6,367 nucleotides of DNA. It comes from Vulcanimicrobiota bacterium (lineage in GTDB: Bacteria > Eremiobacterota > Eremiobacteria > Baltobacterales > Baltobacteraceae). Position 1 is the first letter of the stretch. Every line of letters begins with the position of its first letter. Location of the stretch: contig JASHZC010000149.1 in the NCBI GenBank assembly GCA_030042755.1, positions 1 through 6,367 of the forward strand, in the 5' to 3' direction. The translations under genes were made by a program, and so were the position numbers. The notes under the pieces are model-generated. The model saw only the letters and a list, made by a program, of their open reading frames with translations. It made no database searches and was not told where the DNA came from. This document shows positions 1-6,243 of the stretch, piece by piece.

Positions 1-1429
1 CGCCCCAGCGACCCCACCACGATCCATCCGCGCGCTGAGTCTCCCGTAAATAGGCCAGGCCGTCTGCAACGTAGGGATTACGGTCGTCGTGACCCAGCGC
101 TGCCATCATTTCGAGCACGTGCGCGGTCACATCTTCGGTTGGCGGATCGATCATCGCACCGAAATCGGCAAACGGCATACGGTACAAGAGGTCGCGCGTG
201 TTATCGCGATCGAACGCGGCCCACGCACCGTTGTGCGATCGCATTGCGAGCGTCCAATCCGCACCGCTTGCCACCGCGTCGCGCACTCGATCTTCACTCC
301 CGCCCTCGATCAGCGCAAGGACGACGACGGCGGTGTCATCGATATCGGGGTAGGCATCGTTATCGAATTCGAACGCCCACCCGTTTCCACCGGTATGATT
401 GCACTTCACCCGCCAATCCCCGGGCGCGTCCGCGGGAATCTGCTCGCGCAGAATCCATTCGATTGCGCGCTCCATCGCGGGATGTTCGCGACCGACTCCG
501 GCAAGTGCAAGCGCGCGCACCGCCCACGCGGTATCCCACACCGGCGACATGCACGCCTGAAACCGCCAGCCCCGATCGTCGTCGATGATGAAGCGATCGA
601 AACCGCCGATACCCTTGCGCATAACCGGATGGTCCAATGTGTATCCCATCAAATCGAGCGCGATGAGCGAATACACCCACGGTGGCTGAATGCCGCCCCA
701 ACTTCCATCGGCTTCCTGGCGCTCGACCACCCAATCGGCAACCCGACGCATGGCATTCGCGCGAAGCGGGTTGGGTCGCACGCGATCGTAGACTTTGAGT
801 AATTTGTCGAGCCACCACATCCAGCCGGATCCGGGAACGTGATGCATCGAAGCTTGCGTGCCGTCGTTCACGATTTCGTGCACGTCGACGCCGAGCGCCC
901 GCACGGGTCGTTTGCTCACGACAATCGTGAGCGGCGCAACCGTCCCGCGCGCCCAGCACGCGAAGTCGTACACATTGAACGGGACCGACAACGGGAAATA
1001 GATGATCTCCGGCGGTAGCGACGGGATACCGTCCCACGGATAAAGGCCAAACAGCGCCATCCAAATCTTGGTAAAGACACGCGCTTCCGCAAGGCCTCCG
1101 AGGCGTCGAATCACGGAGAGCGCCCGCTGCATCGCCTCGTCAGCAGAATCGACGCCCAGAACCCTGAGCGCGACGTACGCTTCGATCGTCGTGCTGAGAT
1201 CCGCGGGACCATCGTAGTACAGCGCCCACGAGCCGTCCTCGCGTTGATCGAGGAGGATGTGCTTTGCCGCGCGCGTCGCGATCGGCTCGACATCGATGCC
1301 TAGAAACCGGTAGAGCAGCACGTGCTCGGCGGTCATCGTCACGTTCGTCTCGAGTTCGTCAGTCCACCACCCTTCCGGAGACTGACTGGCAAACAACCAA
1401 TCTACGCTGCGCTGCAACGCGTCAGACAC
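1..1429 (-). CDS. shc: Squalene-hopene cyclase, C-terminus cut by window edge
   Basis: This class II triterpene cyclase protonates squalene and folds it into hopene or hopanol at the membrane, the committed step to hopanoids. From a GTG at 1429 the frame is open for 476 codons to the window edge; family members are about 630-680 residues, so roughly the last quarter is missing. The catalytic acid motif DIDDTA is at residues 362-367 (bases 335-346 for DIDD), preceded by NGWAFEFDN (349-357). Other family signatures are SPVWDT (295-300), DPPTEDVTAHVLE (428-440) and QW-type repeats such as QREDGSWAL (62-70), QEADGSWGG (238-246) and QRADGSWWG (465-473). The N-terminal ELETNVTMTAEH and DLSTTIEAY segments are also typical. 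The GTG shares its G with the hpnE stop (TAGTG), and AAGGAG lies 10 nt upstream. Identification is very secure; it is the last gene visible in the operon. Product (hopene versus diplopterol ratio) cannot be read from sequence. Confidence 0.97.
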   Translation of the reverse strand, partial: MSDALQRSVDWLFASQSPEGWWTDELETNVTMTAEHVLLYRFLGIDVEPIATRAAKHILLDQREDGSWALYYDGPADLSTTIEAYVALRVLGVDSADEAMQRALSVIRRLGGLAEARVFTKIWMALFGLYPWDGIPSLPPEIIYFPLSVPFNVYDFACWARGTVAPLTIVVSKRPVRALGVDVHEIVNDGTQASMHHVPGSGWMWWLDKLLKVYDRVRPNPLRANAMRRVADWVVERQEADGSWGGIQPPWVYSLIALDLMGYTLDHPVMRKGIGGFDRFIIDDDRGWRFQACMSPVWDTAWAVRALALAGVGREHPAMERAIEWILREQIPADAPGDWRVKCNHTGGNGWAFEFDNDAYPDIDDTAVVVLALIEGGSEDRVRDAVASGADWTLAMRSHNGAWAAFDRDNTRDLLYRMPFADFGAMIDPPTEDVTAHVLEMMAALGHDDRNPYVADGLAYLRETQRADGSWWGRWG

Positions 1430-2727
1430 TAAACACCGACTCCTTGTCGTACATTGCGACGAGCGCCACCTACGATCGCTTGTGCTGCAGCATGACCGCT
1501 GCGCACTGCCGACTCCATCGTGTCGGGCCACTCCGTTTGGGTCCAAGAACCTGCAATCGCCACTAAAGGATGCAGCGTCTGCTGTCCCGTTCGCGCTTGA
1601 CCGACGCGAGGCAAATACGTCGCCTCGGCGGTGCGGGTGACAAACCCCGAAAGGACACGCCCGCCCCGCAATTTCGGCACGAACGACGTCAGCTCGTCCC
1701 ACACGAGTTGCTGGAGTTGTTCCGCAGGCATCGTCAAGTATTCGCCCGCCGCACTAATGCTGCAACAAAGATACTCTGGTCCCTTTTCAAAGATCCATTG
1801 TAATGGCGAGTCGAGCGCTGCCGCGAATTCGAATCCGACCGGACCTCTGTCGTGCCACACGTGCACGTCCACAATCGGATACGCTTCGTAATCATCGAGC
1901 CCCTCGACGCCGAACCTCTGGGGATCGCCGAGCAGCTTGCGCACCGCGCTCGGCGGCGCGGCGAGTACTACCGCATCGAAACGGTGCGTGCGATCGCCCG
2001 CGACGCGCAGATCTACAGCGTCGTCGCTAACGTTCATGTCGAGAACGGCGGTCGAGCGATGCACCGCCGAAAGCCGTTTCGTTGCAGCCTCCGCGATACG
2101 CGCGAGTGGGACCGATGAAAAGCCGAAACGTGCGGCGTCATTCTGCTTCAGGAACGCGGTCGAAAGCACGAACAATGCGTCGGCGGCACTAACGCGGTCG
2201 AATGGCGCGTTGACGGCGGGAATAAAGAACGGATCCCAAAACGCGCGCCGAGTCGCTTCGTCTTGACCGTTGCGCGCCAGCCACTCGTCAAACGTGAGCG
2301 AGAGATCCGGACGATCGAGTGCCGCGCGGACCAATGCCATGGCGACGCGCAATCTCCCGGCTGGATTCAGATGGCGATAGCCTGCGAACGATGAGAGCAG
2401 ATGAAAGGGCGCCGGGAGCGACGCGGCGCGCAATCGGCTGCGCATCCCGTCGCGCGAGAGAACGAGCGCGTCGAAACGCGGCTGCTCGCGCAAAGCGTTG
2501 CCCAACCCGAGATGCCGTACGAAACGTACGAACTCGGTACAGCAGTGCAAATACACGTGCTGGCCGTTGTCGACCTCGTGTCCGGCGACTTCGTACGAGG
2601 TCGCGCGTCCGCCGAGTACGCGCATTCGCTCGAAGACTTCGACCTGATTCCCTCGCTCTTGCAGTTCTACGGCAGCTGCAAGGCCGGCCAGACCCGCTCC
2701 GACGACGCCTATCCGGCGCGCAGCCAC
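1429..2727 (-). CDS. hpnE: Hydroxysqualene dehydroxylase HpnE (FAD-dependent)
   Basis: HpnE is the flavoprotein that reduces hydroxysqualene to squalene, last step of the three-enzyme HpnC/D/E route. The predicted 432-residue protein opens directly with the FAD-binding Rossmann motif GVVGAGLAG (7-15), with the ribose-binding acid E33 and GGRA (39-42) following. DNGQHVYLHCCTEFVRF just after this is typical of the family, as is the C-terminal flavin segment AGSWTQTEWPDTMESAVRSG (392-411). The frame is open upstream to a GTG at 2853, but that would add 42 Arg/Ala-rich residues overlapping hpnD by 145 nt and lying before the Rossmann motif. The GTG at 2727 is therefore chosen; it overlaps the hpnD end by 19 nt and has a weak GGTGA 4 nt upstream. 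A related amine oxidase or phytoene desaturase fold is the only alternative, and the neighbours make HpnE much more likely. Confidence 0.94.
   Translation of the reverse strand: MAARRIGVVGAGLAGLAAAVELQERGNQVEVFERMRVLGGRATSYEVAGHEVDNGQHVYLHCCTEFVRFVRHLGLGNALREQPRFDALVLSRDGMRSRLRAASLPAPFHLLSSFAGYRHLNPAGRLRVAMALVRAALDRPDLSLTFDEWLARNGQDEATRRAFWDPFFIPAVNAPFDRVSAADALFVLSTAFLKQNDAARFGFSSVPLARIAEAATKRLSAVHRSTAVLDMNVSDDAVDLRVAGDRTHRFDAVVLAAPPSAVRKLLGDPQRFGVEGLDDYEAYPIVDVHVWHDRGPVGFEFAAALDSPLQWIFEKGPEYLCCSISAAGEYLTMPAEQLQQLVWDELTSFVPKLRGGRVLSGFVTRTAEATYLPRVGQARTGQQTLHPLVAIAGSWTQTEWPDTMESAVRSGHAAAQAIVGGARRNVRQGVGV
1440..1445 (-). promoter_or_regulatory. Ribosome binding site of shc
   Basis: On the minus strand this reads AAGGAG and ends 10 nt before the GTG at 1429. 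It lies inside the last codons of hpnE. It supports choosing the GTG that overlaps the hpnE stop codon as the start of shc, where no ATG is available nearby. Confidence 0.6.
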
Positions 2728-3575
2728 GACATCACCATGACGCCGAGCTTCTCGTACCGTGCTAGTGCTGCGCGGGCACGCAGCGGCAGCGCCGGGTCGC
2801 GCTCGACTTTCGTGAGAATTCGTTCGTAGATCCCGGCCATCGTTTGCACGCACGCTGCGGGCCGGCGCGGTATGTACCGCAATACTTGGTATCCGCGTTC
2901 GAAGTATTCGCGCGCGCGCGCCGCTTCGAATGCAACCAGCTCGGACCAGCGCTCACCCGGATCGCCGGCAAGTAACGCGTCCGGTGAGATTCCGAATCGA
3001 TCGAGATCCTCGAGCGGTAAATAGATTCGCCCCATGCTTGCGTCTTCGCGCACGTCGCGCAAGATGTTGGTCAGCTGCAGCGCAACGCCGAGATCGTCGG
3101 CTCGCTCGAGCGCAACGTCGTCGTCGAACCCAAAGATACGGACGCACATACGCCCGACCACCGACGCGACCAAGTTGCAGTATTCCGCCAATTCGGTCCA
3201 CGTCGCATAACGATGCTTGGTGAAATCCATCTCCACGCCGTCGATCAACATGTCGAGCTCGCGCTGCGGAATTCCGTAGCGATCCACGGCAGTTGCAAGC
3301 ACTTCCATCACCGGATCGTCGTAGTCCCCGCGGACGCAACGCGCGATGCGGTCGCGATGGCGCTGCAGCCTTCCCGGAAGATCGGGCAATTCTGCACCGG
3401 CATCTGCTTCATCGTCGACCTCGCGCGCGAAGTCGTACAACGCATAGATTGCAATGCGTTGATCGTACGGCAGCGAGATGAATCCCCAATAGAAATTCTT
3501 CGCTTCACGACGCGCCATGTCGCGGCAGTACGCCTCGGCATCCGAGCTCTTGCGGGCCCTAAGCAGGTTCAGCAC
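2709..3575 (-). CDS. hpnD: Presqualene diphosphate synthase HpnD
   Basis: HpnD is a squalene/phytoene-synthase-fold enzyme that condenses two farnesyl diphosphates head to head into presqualene diphosphate. The 288-residue protein has the usual family length. The first aspartate motif is DDEAD (54-58) within YDFAREVDDEAD, and the second is DVRED (174-178) in QLTNILRDVRED, both Mg-diphosphate sites. GRIYLPLEDL (182-191) follows directly and, together with NFYWGFISLP near the N-terminus, distinguishes HpnD from HpnC. All expected acidic residues are present, so it should be active. The GTG start at 3575 overlaps the hpnC end by 17 nt and has GGAG 9 nt upstream. It sits between hpnC and hpnE in the classical order. 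A phytoene synthase is the main alternative, but the adjacent hpnC, hpnE and shc argue against it. Confidence 0.94.
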   Translation of the reverse strand: MLNLLRARKSSDAEAYCRDMARREAKNFYWGFISLPYDQRIAIYALYDFAREVDDEADAGAELPDLPGRLQRHRDRIARCVRGDYDDPVMEVLATAVDRYGIPQRELDMLIDGVEMDFTKHRYATWTELAEYCNLVASVVGRMCVRIFGFDDDVALERADDLGVALQLTNILRDVREDASMGRIYLPLEDLDRFGISPDALLAGDPGERWSELVAFEAARAREYFERGYQVLRYIPRRPAACVQTMAGIYERILTKVERDPALPLRARAALARYEKLGVMVMSWLRAG

Positions 3576-4410
3576 GATTGGCGACTCCGTTAGGGCGTAG
3601 CGCGCTGGCGAGCGCGCGCATGACGATTGAGGCTTTTGCCGGGCGCGTAACCGTCGGCCGCACGCGATCCGTATGATAGCCTACGCGCTCGATCGCGTCG
3701 CAAATTGCTTGGCCTCCGAGCCGGTAGAGCGAGAGTTGAAGGCGCAAAGCAAAAGGCGCCATCGGTTCGAGCGCTCGACCAGAGTCGAGCATGGCACGAG
3801 CTCGCTCGACAAGCGATCGCACCGCGCCGTCGACGCCGGACCGGTCGACGTCTTCTTCCAGGAGATACTGCCGGCCGATTTCGGCGTCGCGTTTGACGTC
3901 TTGCGCGTGATTCGCAAGCTGCAGCCCGATGCAGACGTCGTCTGAAAGCGCGGGGGCGCGCGGATCGGTAATCCCAAACACTGCGAGTACTATACGCCCA
4001 ACCGGTGCCGCGGAGAAACGACAATAGGCATCGAGTTCCGGCCAGGTGCGATAGCGCGACACGCGCTGATCGAGCACGTTCGCTTCGATCAAATCCAAAA
4101 ACGTTTGCGCCGGAATGCGCGTCCGTTCGATCGTCTGGAGGAGCACGGCCAGCACTGGGTGAACCGGCGGCGTTCCTGCAAACATCGCACGCACTTCGTC
4201 GCGCCAGCGCTCCAAACGGCTCAGCGCATTTTCAGGCGAGCCGCTCTCATCGCCGAGATCGTCGGTGATGCGGCAGAATGCATAGATCCGAGCAAGATCG
4301 AGCCGCATTGGTTCGGGAACCAGTCCGGAGGCGACGATGAAATTCTCGTAGTGACCTGCGGTGAGGCAACGGCAATACGCGTCTGCCGCCCGGCGATCGA
4401 GGTCATTCAC
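3559..4410 (-). CDS. hpnC: Hydroxysqualene synthase HpnC
   Basis: HpnC is the second squalene/phytoene-synthase-fold protein of the trio and converts presqualene diphosphate to hydroxysqualene. The 283-residue product shows AAYCRCLTAGHYENF at the N-terminus, where HpnC proteins carry a similar Tyr-x-x-Cys...His-Tyr-Glu-Asn-Phe block. The first aspartate motif is DDLGDE (50-55) after YAFCRIT, and the second is QDVKRD (170-175) in LQLANHAQDVKRD, followed by GRQYLLEED. These motifs differ from those of the neighbouring HpnD in the way expected for the paired paralogues. The GTG start at 4410 overlaps the fni stop in the arrangement GTGAATGA (8 nt). No good Shine-Dalgarno is visible upstream, so translation probably depends on reinitiation after fni. 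An ATG at 4406 is out of frame and is not the start. Confidence 0.93.
   Translation of the reverse strand: MNDLDRRAADAYCRCLTAGHYENFIVASGLVPEPMRLDLARIYAFCRITDDLGDESGSPENALSRLERWRDEVRAMFAGTPPVHPVLAVLLQTIERTRIPAQTFLDLIEANVLDQRVSRYRTWPELDAYCRFSAAPVGRIVLAVFGITDPRAPALSDDVCIGLQLANHAQDVKRDAEIGRQYLLEEDVDRSGVDGAVRSLVERARAMLDSGRALEPMAPFALRLQLSLYRLGGQAICDAIERVGYHTDRVRPTVTRPAKASIVMRALASALRPNGVANRAEPA
3585..3588 (-). promoter_or_regulatory. Ribosome binding site of hpnD
   Basis: The minus strand reads GGAG here, 9 nt before the GTG at 3575 and inside the last codons of hpnC. It supports the GTG start that overlaps hpnC by 17 nt. Confidence 0.5.
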
Positions 4411-5419
4411 GTCGGATCAACCGTGGCGTCCCGCGTAATTCCGACGTCGTCCGCAAGCCCAGTGCAAACATCGCTATGCGCAGCACTTCGATGAATTCCG
4501 CGGCAAGTTCCGCGGCCGCGTCGATTCCGACATCGGCGGCGCGCAGGAACGGCCCGGCGACGCCGGCCAGATCGGCACCCAGCGCGATCGCCTTCGCCGC
4601 GTCGATTCCACCGGTGATTCCGCCGCTTGCGATGACCAGAGCTTCCGGTGCGGCCGCGCGCACGCCGGCAACACAACGCGCTGTCGGAATGCCCCACGAG
4701 GCAAAAGCCCCAGCGACGCGTGCGCGCCACGGTTCCGCGATACGATACCGCTCGACTTCGCTCCACGACGTGCCGCCTGCTCCGGCAACGTCGATGCCGG
4801 CAACGCCGACGTCCACGAGCGCTCGGGCAACGTCCGGCGCGATTCCCCAGCCGACTTCTTTGACGATGACCGGAACGTCGAGTTTTGCGCACACGTCACC
4901 GATGCGCGCAAGCAACCCTCGAAAACACGTGTCGCCTTCGGGCTGCACCGCTTCATGCAATGGATTCAGATGCAGCACGAGCGCATCTGCACGCAACAGA
5001 TCGACGACGCGCCTGCATTCGTCGACGGCATAACCCTTGTTCAATTGCACTGCGCCCAGATTGGCCAGCAGCACGGCACGTGGCGCCCGGGACCGTACGT
5101 CGAACGAATCCAGCGAATCCGGATGCTCGAGCAATGCTCGTGCCGAGCCCAGGCCCATAGCCAAGCCGAATTCCTCGGCGACGTGTGCGAGCGCGAGATT
5201 GATTCGCCGCGCTTCGGAAGTGCCGCCGGTCATGCTGGAGATGAGCAGCGGCGCGCGCAGCTTACGGCCGAAGAGCGTTACGGAAAGATCGACATCGTCG
5301 AGATCGATCTCCGGAAGAGCGCAATGCAGGAACGAGTACGCATCAAAACCGGCGTCGACGCCCTTTCCGCTTACGTCCCGTTCGACGTTGATGCGCAGGT
5401 GATCGGCCTTTCGCGACAC
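4403..5419 (-). CDS. fni: Type 2 isopentenyl-diphosphate delta-isomerase
   Basis: This FMN- and NADPH-dependent TIM-barrel enzyme interconverts IPP and DMAPP, supplying both building blocks for FPP. With the GTG at 5419 the protein has 338 residues, close to the usual 330-350. Visible family motifs are SRKADHLRI (2-10; Arg and Lys contact the diphosphate), SSMTGG (61-66; FMN), NLGAVQL, HLN (150-152), PEGD (160-163), VIVKEVGWG (184-192), GAGGTSW (213-219) and ASGGI (264-268). The frame is open further upstream: TTG at 5458 would overlap the previous stop by 8 nt (351 residues) and TTG at 5473 gives 356. GTG 5419 is chosen because the RKxDH motif normally lies within about ten residues of the start and GGAG lies 12 nt upstream; this is uncertain. 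Oddly, the HLNxxQE motif reads HLNPLHE, with His155 replacing the catalytic-site Gln. Its place in the operon suggests supply of precursors for hopanoids. Confidence 0.92.
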   Translation of the reverse strand: MSRKADHLRINVERDVSGKGVDAGFDAYSFLHCALPEIDLDDVDLSVTLFGRKLRAPLLISSMTGGTSEARRINLALAHVAEEFGLAMGLGSARALLEHPDSLDSFDVRSRAPRAVLLANLGAVQLNKGYAVDECRRVVDLLRADALVLHLNPLHEAVQPEGDTCFRGLLARIGDVCAKLDVPVIVKEVGWGIAPDVARALVDVGVAGIDVAGAGGTSWSEVERYRIAEPWRARVAGAFASWGIPTARCVAGVRAAAPEALVIASGGITGGIDAAKAIALGADLAGVAGPFLRAADVGIDAAAELAAEFIEVLRIAMFALGLRTTSELRGTPRLIRRE

Positions 5420-5450
5420 CGTTCCGTCGGACTCCGCAAGCGGGTCGGGT

Positions 5451-6206
5451 CTACGCAACGAGGTGATAAGCAATCTCCTTGAATTGGTCGGCGTGGTGCG
5501 AATCGATCCCGGCGCTCTCCACGAGCATCACCGCTCTCTCCGCATAGCCGTCCGAGTTATGAATGTTTCGACGCGCGACGCCGAGGAGCCGCCCGGCACG
5601 CGCGAGGGTCGCTGCGACACGATCGGGAGCATCGGCCAGGGTCGCTCCCGCTCGCAGACTCGCACCAAACAACAACGCCTCGGTGCTGCCAAGCGCACGC
5701 CGCAATTGCGCGCACTTGCCCGATTGCGTGCCGTCGCGACTGTGCGCGCTACGAAACGCAAGGCGGCGCATGAGCGTCCTCGTCAGCATCACACCGACGC
5801 GCAAGGCTCGCTGCGGATGAGCTCGATCGACCGCAAGCAGGCAGAGGGCCTGCGCGTGCGCAGCGTCGCCGGCGTTGAGCGTCTGCGCAAGACCCCACGT
5901 CGAGGAAATGCCGTCCGCGAGTTCGTCGTGCAAAACGTTGAATCGATGAAACGACTCGAGTGACGCTGCGACAGCCAGGGCGGTTTCCGGATCGCCGCCA
6001 CATGCATCGGTAGCCCACATGAGCAAACTCGCGCAAATGAGATCTCCGTGCTCGAACGTCTGGCAGAGGATTTCCGTCAAGAGGGCCGAGCGCGGAGGCA
6101 TATCCAGCCCGGCCAAGAAAGCCCGCGTCCGCTCGCGCGCCTCGCGAAAACGTAGCGGTCCCGATCCCGCGCCCACGATCGACGCGTCATTCGAAGGTAC
6201 GAACAC
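5451..6206 (-). CDS. Polyprenyl-synthase-like protein, probable pseudoenzyme
   Basis: First gene of the operon, 251 residues from a GTG at 6206; TAA lies in frame 15 codons-worth or less upstream, so no earlier start exists. The fold family is the trans-isoprenyl diphosphate synthases: GGDPETALAVAASLESFH (70-87), the first aspartate region HDELAD (93-98), TWGLAQTLNAGDAAHAQAL (103-121) and LLFGASLRAGATLAD (178-192) align with it. Several catalytic elements are absent. The GKRxRP IPP-binding motif is replaced by EHGDLICAS (52-60). The segment with RRG after the first motif is deleted. The KT lysine is missing (STEALLF). The second DDxxD region reads NIHNSD (214-219). The following Lys-containing stretch also seems deleted, because a normal-looking C-terminal helix starts at once. 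The flanking parts stay in frame, so this is divergence and not a frameshift. It may be a regulatory or partner subunit of an FPP synthase, or have a new role. Upstream GGGG and AAGGA could act as ribosome binding site. Confidence 0.8.
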   Translation of the reverse strand: MFVPSNDASIVGAGSGPLRFREARERTRAFLAGLDMPPRSALLTEILCQTFEHGDLICASLLMWATDACGGDPETALAVAASLESFHRFNVLHDELADGISSTWGLAQTLNAGDAAHAQALCLLAVDRAHPQRALRVGVMLTRTLMRRLAFRSAHSRDGTQSGKCAQLRRALGSTEALLFGASLRAGATLADAPDRVAATLARAGRLLGVARRNIHNSDGYAERAVMLVESAGIDSHHADQFKEIAYHLVA

Positions 6207-6243
6207 TCTACCCCGGTATCCTTACATGCGGTGTCTTAAGCAT
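6207..6243. promoter_or_regulatory. Short divergent intergenic region
   Basis: Only 37 bp separate the start of the minus-strand operon from the preferred hpnK start (19 bp if hpnK begins at the in-frame ATG at 6226). Both promoters must therefore lie in or next to this gap and extend into the opposing coding sequences. A TATCCT at 6217-6222 on the plus strand resembles a -10 box but has no acceptable -35 partner. The minus strand has AAGGA (6223-6219) and GGGG (6214-6211) before the GTG at 6206. CTTAAG and CATATG form adjacent palindromes at 6235-6246. No operator is recognised. Confidence 0.35.

Larger units (their letters stand above)
207..6181. repeat. Dispersed CGATCG palindrome, 18 copies
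   Basis: CGATCG begins at 207, 236, 573, 594, 783, 1183, 1279, 1473, 1991, 2312, 3690, 3814, 4128, 4394, 4585, 5620, 5824 and 6176. Four copies are extended to GCGATCGC (235-242, 1990-1997, 3813-3820, 4584-4591), the octamer known as HIP1 in cyanobacteria. At about 60% G+C, roughly two CGATCG would be expected by chance. All copies lie in coding sequence and in different genes. The cause is unknown; methylation or a genome-wide word bias are possible. Confidence 0.6.
1..6206 (-). other. Squalene/hopanoid biosynthesis operon
   Basis: Six co-directional genes run from the prenyl-synthase-like gene to shc. Junctions are a 31-nt gap (or an overlap, depending on the fni start), then overlaps of 8, 17, 19 and 1 nt. 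No terminator-like hairpin or promoter-sized gap interrupts them, so a single transcript is likely. The set covers IPP isomerisation, squalene formation from FPP, and cyclisation. It lacks a recognisably functional FPP synthase and the later head-group genes (hpnG, hpnH and similar), which could lie beyond the left edge. Confidence 0.85.

Noticed and set aside
200..215. Phe in place of a cyclase-pocket Tyr (AAFDRDN) in Shc
   Set aside because: Many Gram-negative cyclases have Phe at this position, so it is ordinary variation.
89..802. 237-codon plus-strand open frame opposite shc
   Set aside because: It is antisense to a clearly conserved squalene-hopene cyclase, has Arg/His-rich composition typical of shadow frames in GC-rich DNA, and matches no family I recognise.
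360..1064. 234-codon minus-strand open frame within shc
   Set aside because: It is the alternate frame of shc on the same strand; the real frame carries DIDDTA, SPVWDT and the QW repeats. It did raise the question of a frameshift, but the shc frame is uninterrupted for 476 codons.
2728..2853. N-terminal extension of hpnE to GTG 2853
   Set aside because: It precedes the FAD Rossmann motif by 42 low-complexity Arg/Ala residues and overlaps conserved hpnD coding sequence by 145 nt.
4955..5482. 175-codon plus-strand open frame opposite fni
   Set aside because: It lies antisense to conserved fni motifs and shows no domain of its own.
5550..6053. Frameshift or sequencing error as the cause of the missing prenyl-synthase motifs
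   Set aside because: Recognisable family segments before, between and after the missing motifs are all in one frame, so separate in-frame substitutions and deletions are needed, not a shift.
6217..6222. TATCCT as a -10 promoter box for hpnK
   Set aside because: It matches only four of six positions, no -35 at a suitable distance was found, and it would lie almost on the start codon at 6226.
6226..6243. Upstream in-frame ATG as hpnK start
   Set aside because: It adds MRCLKH before the usual short HpnK N-terminus and has no ribosome binding site; it remains possible but less likely.
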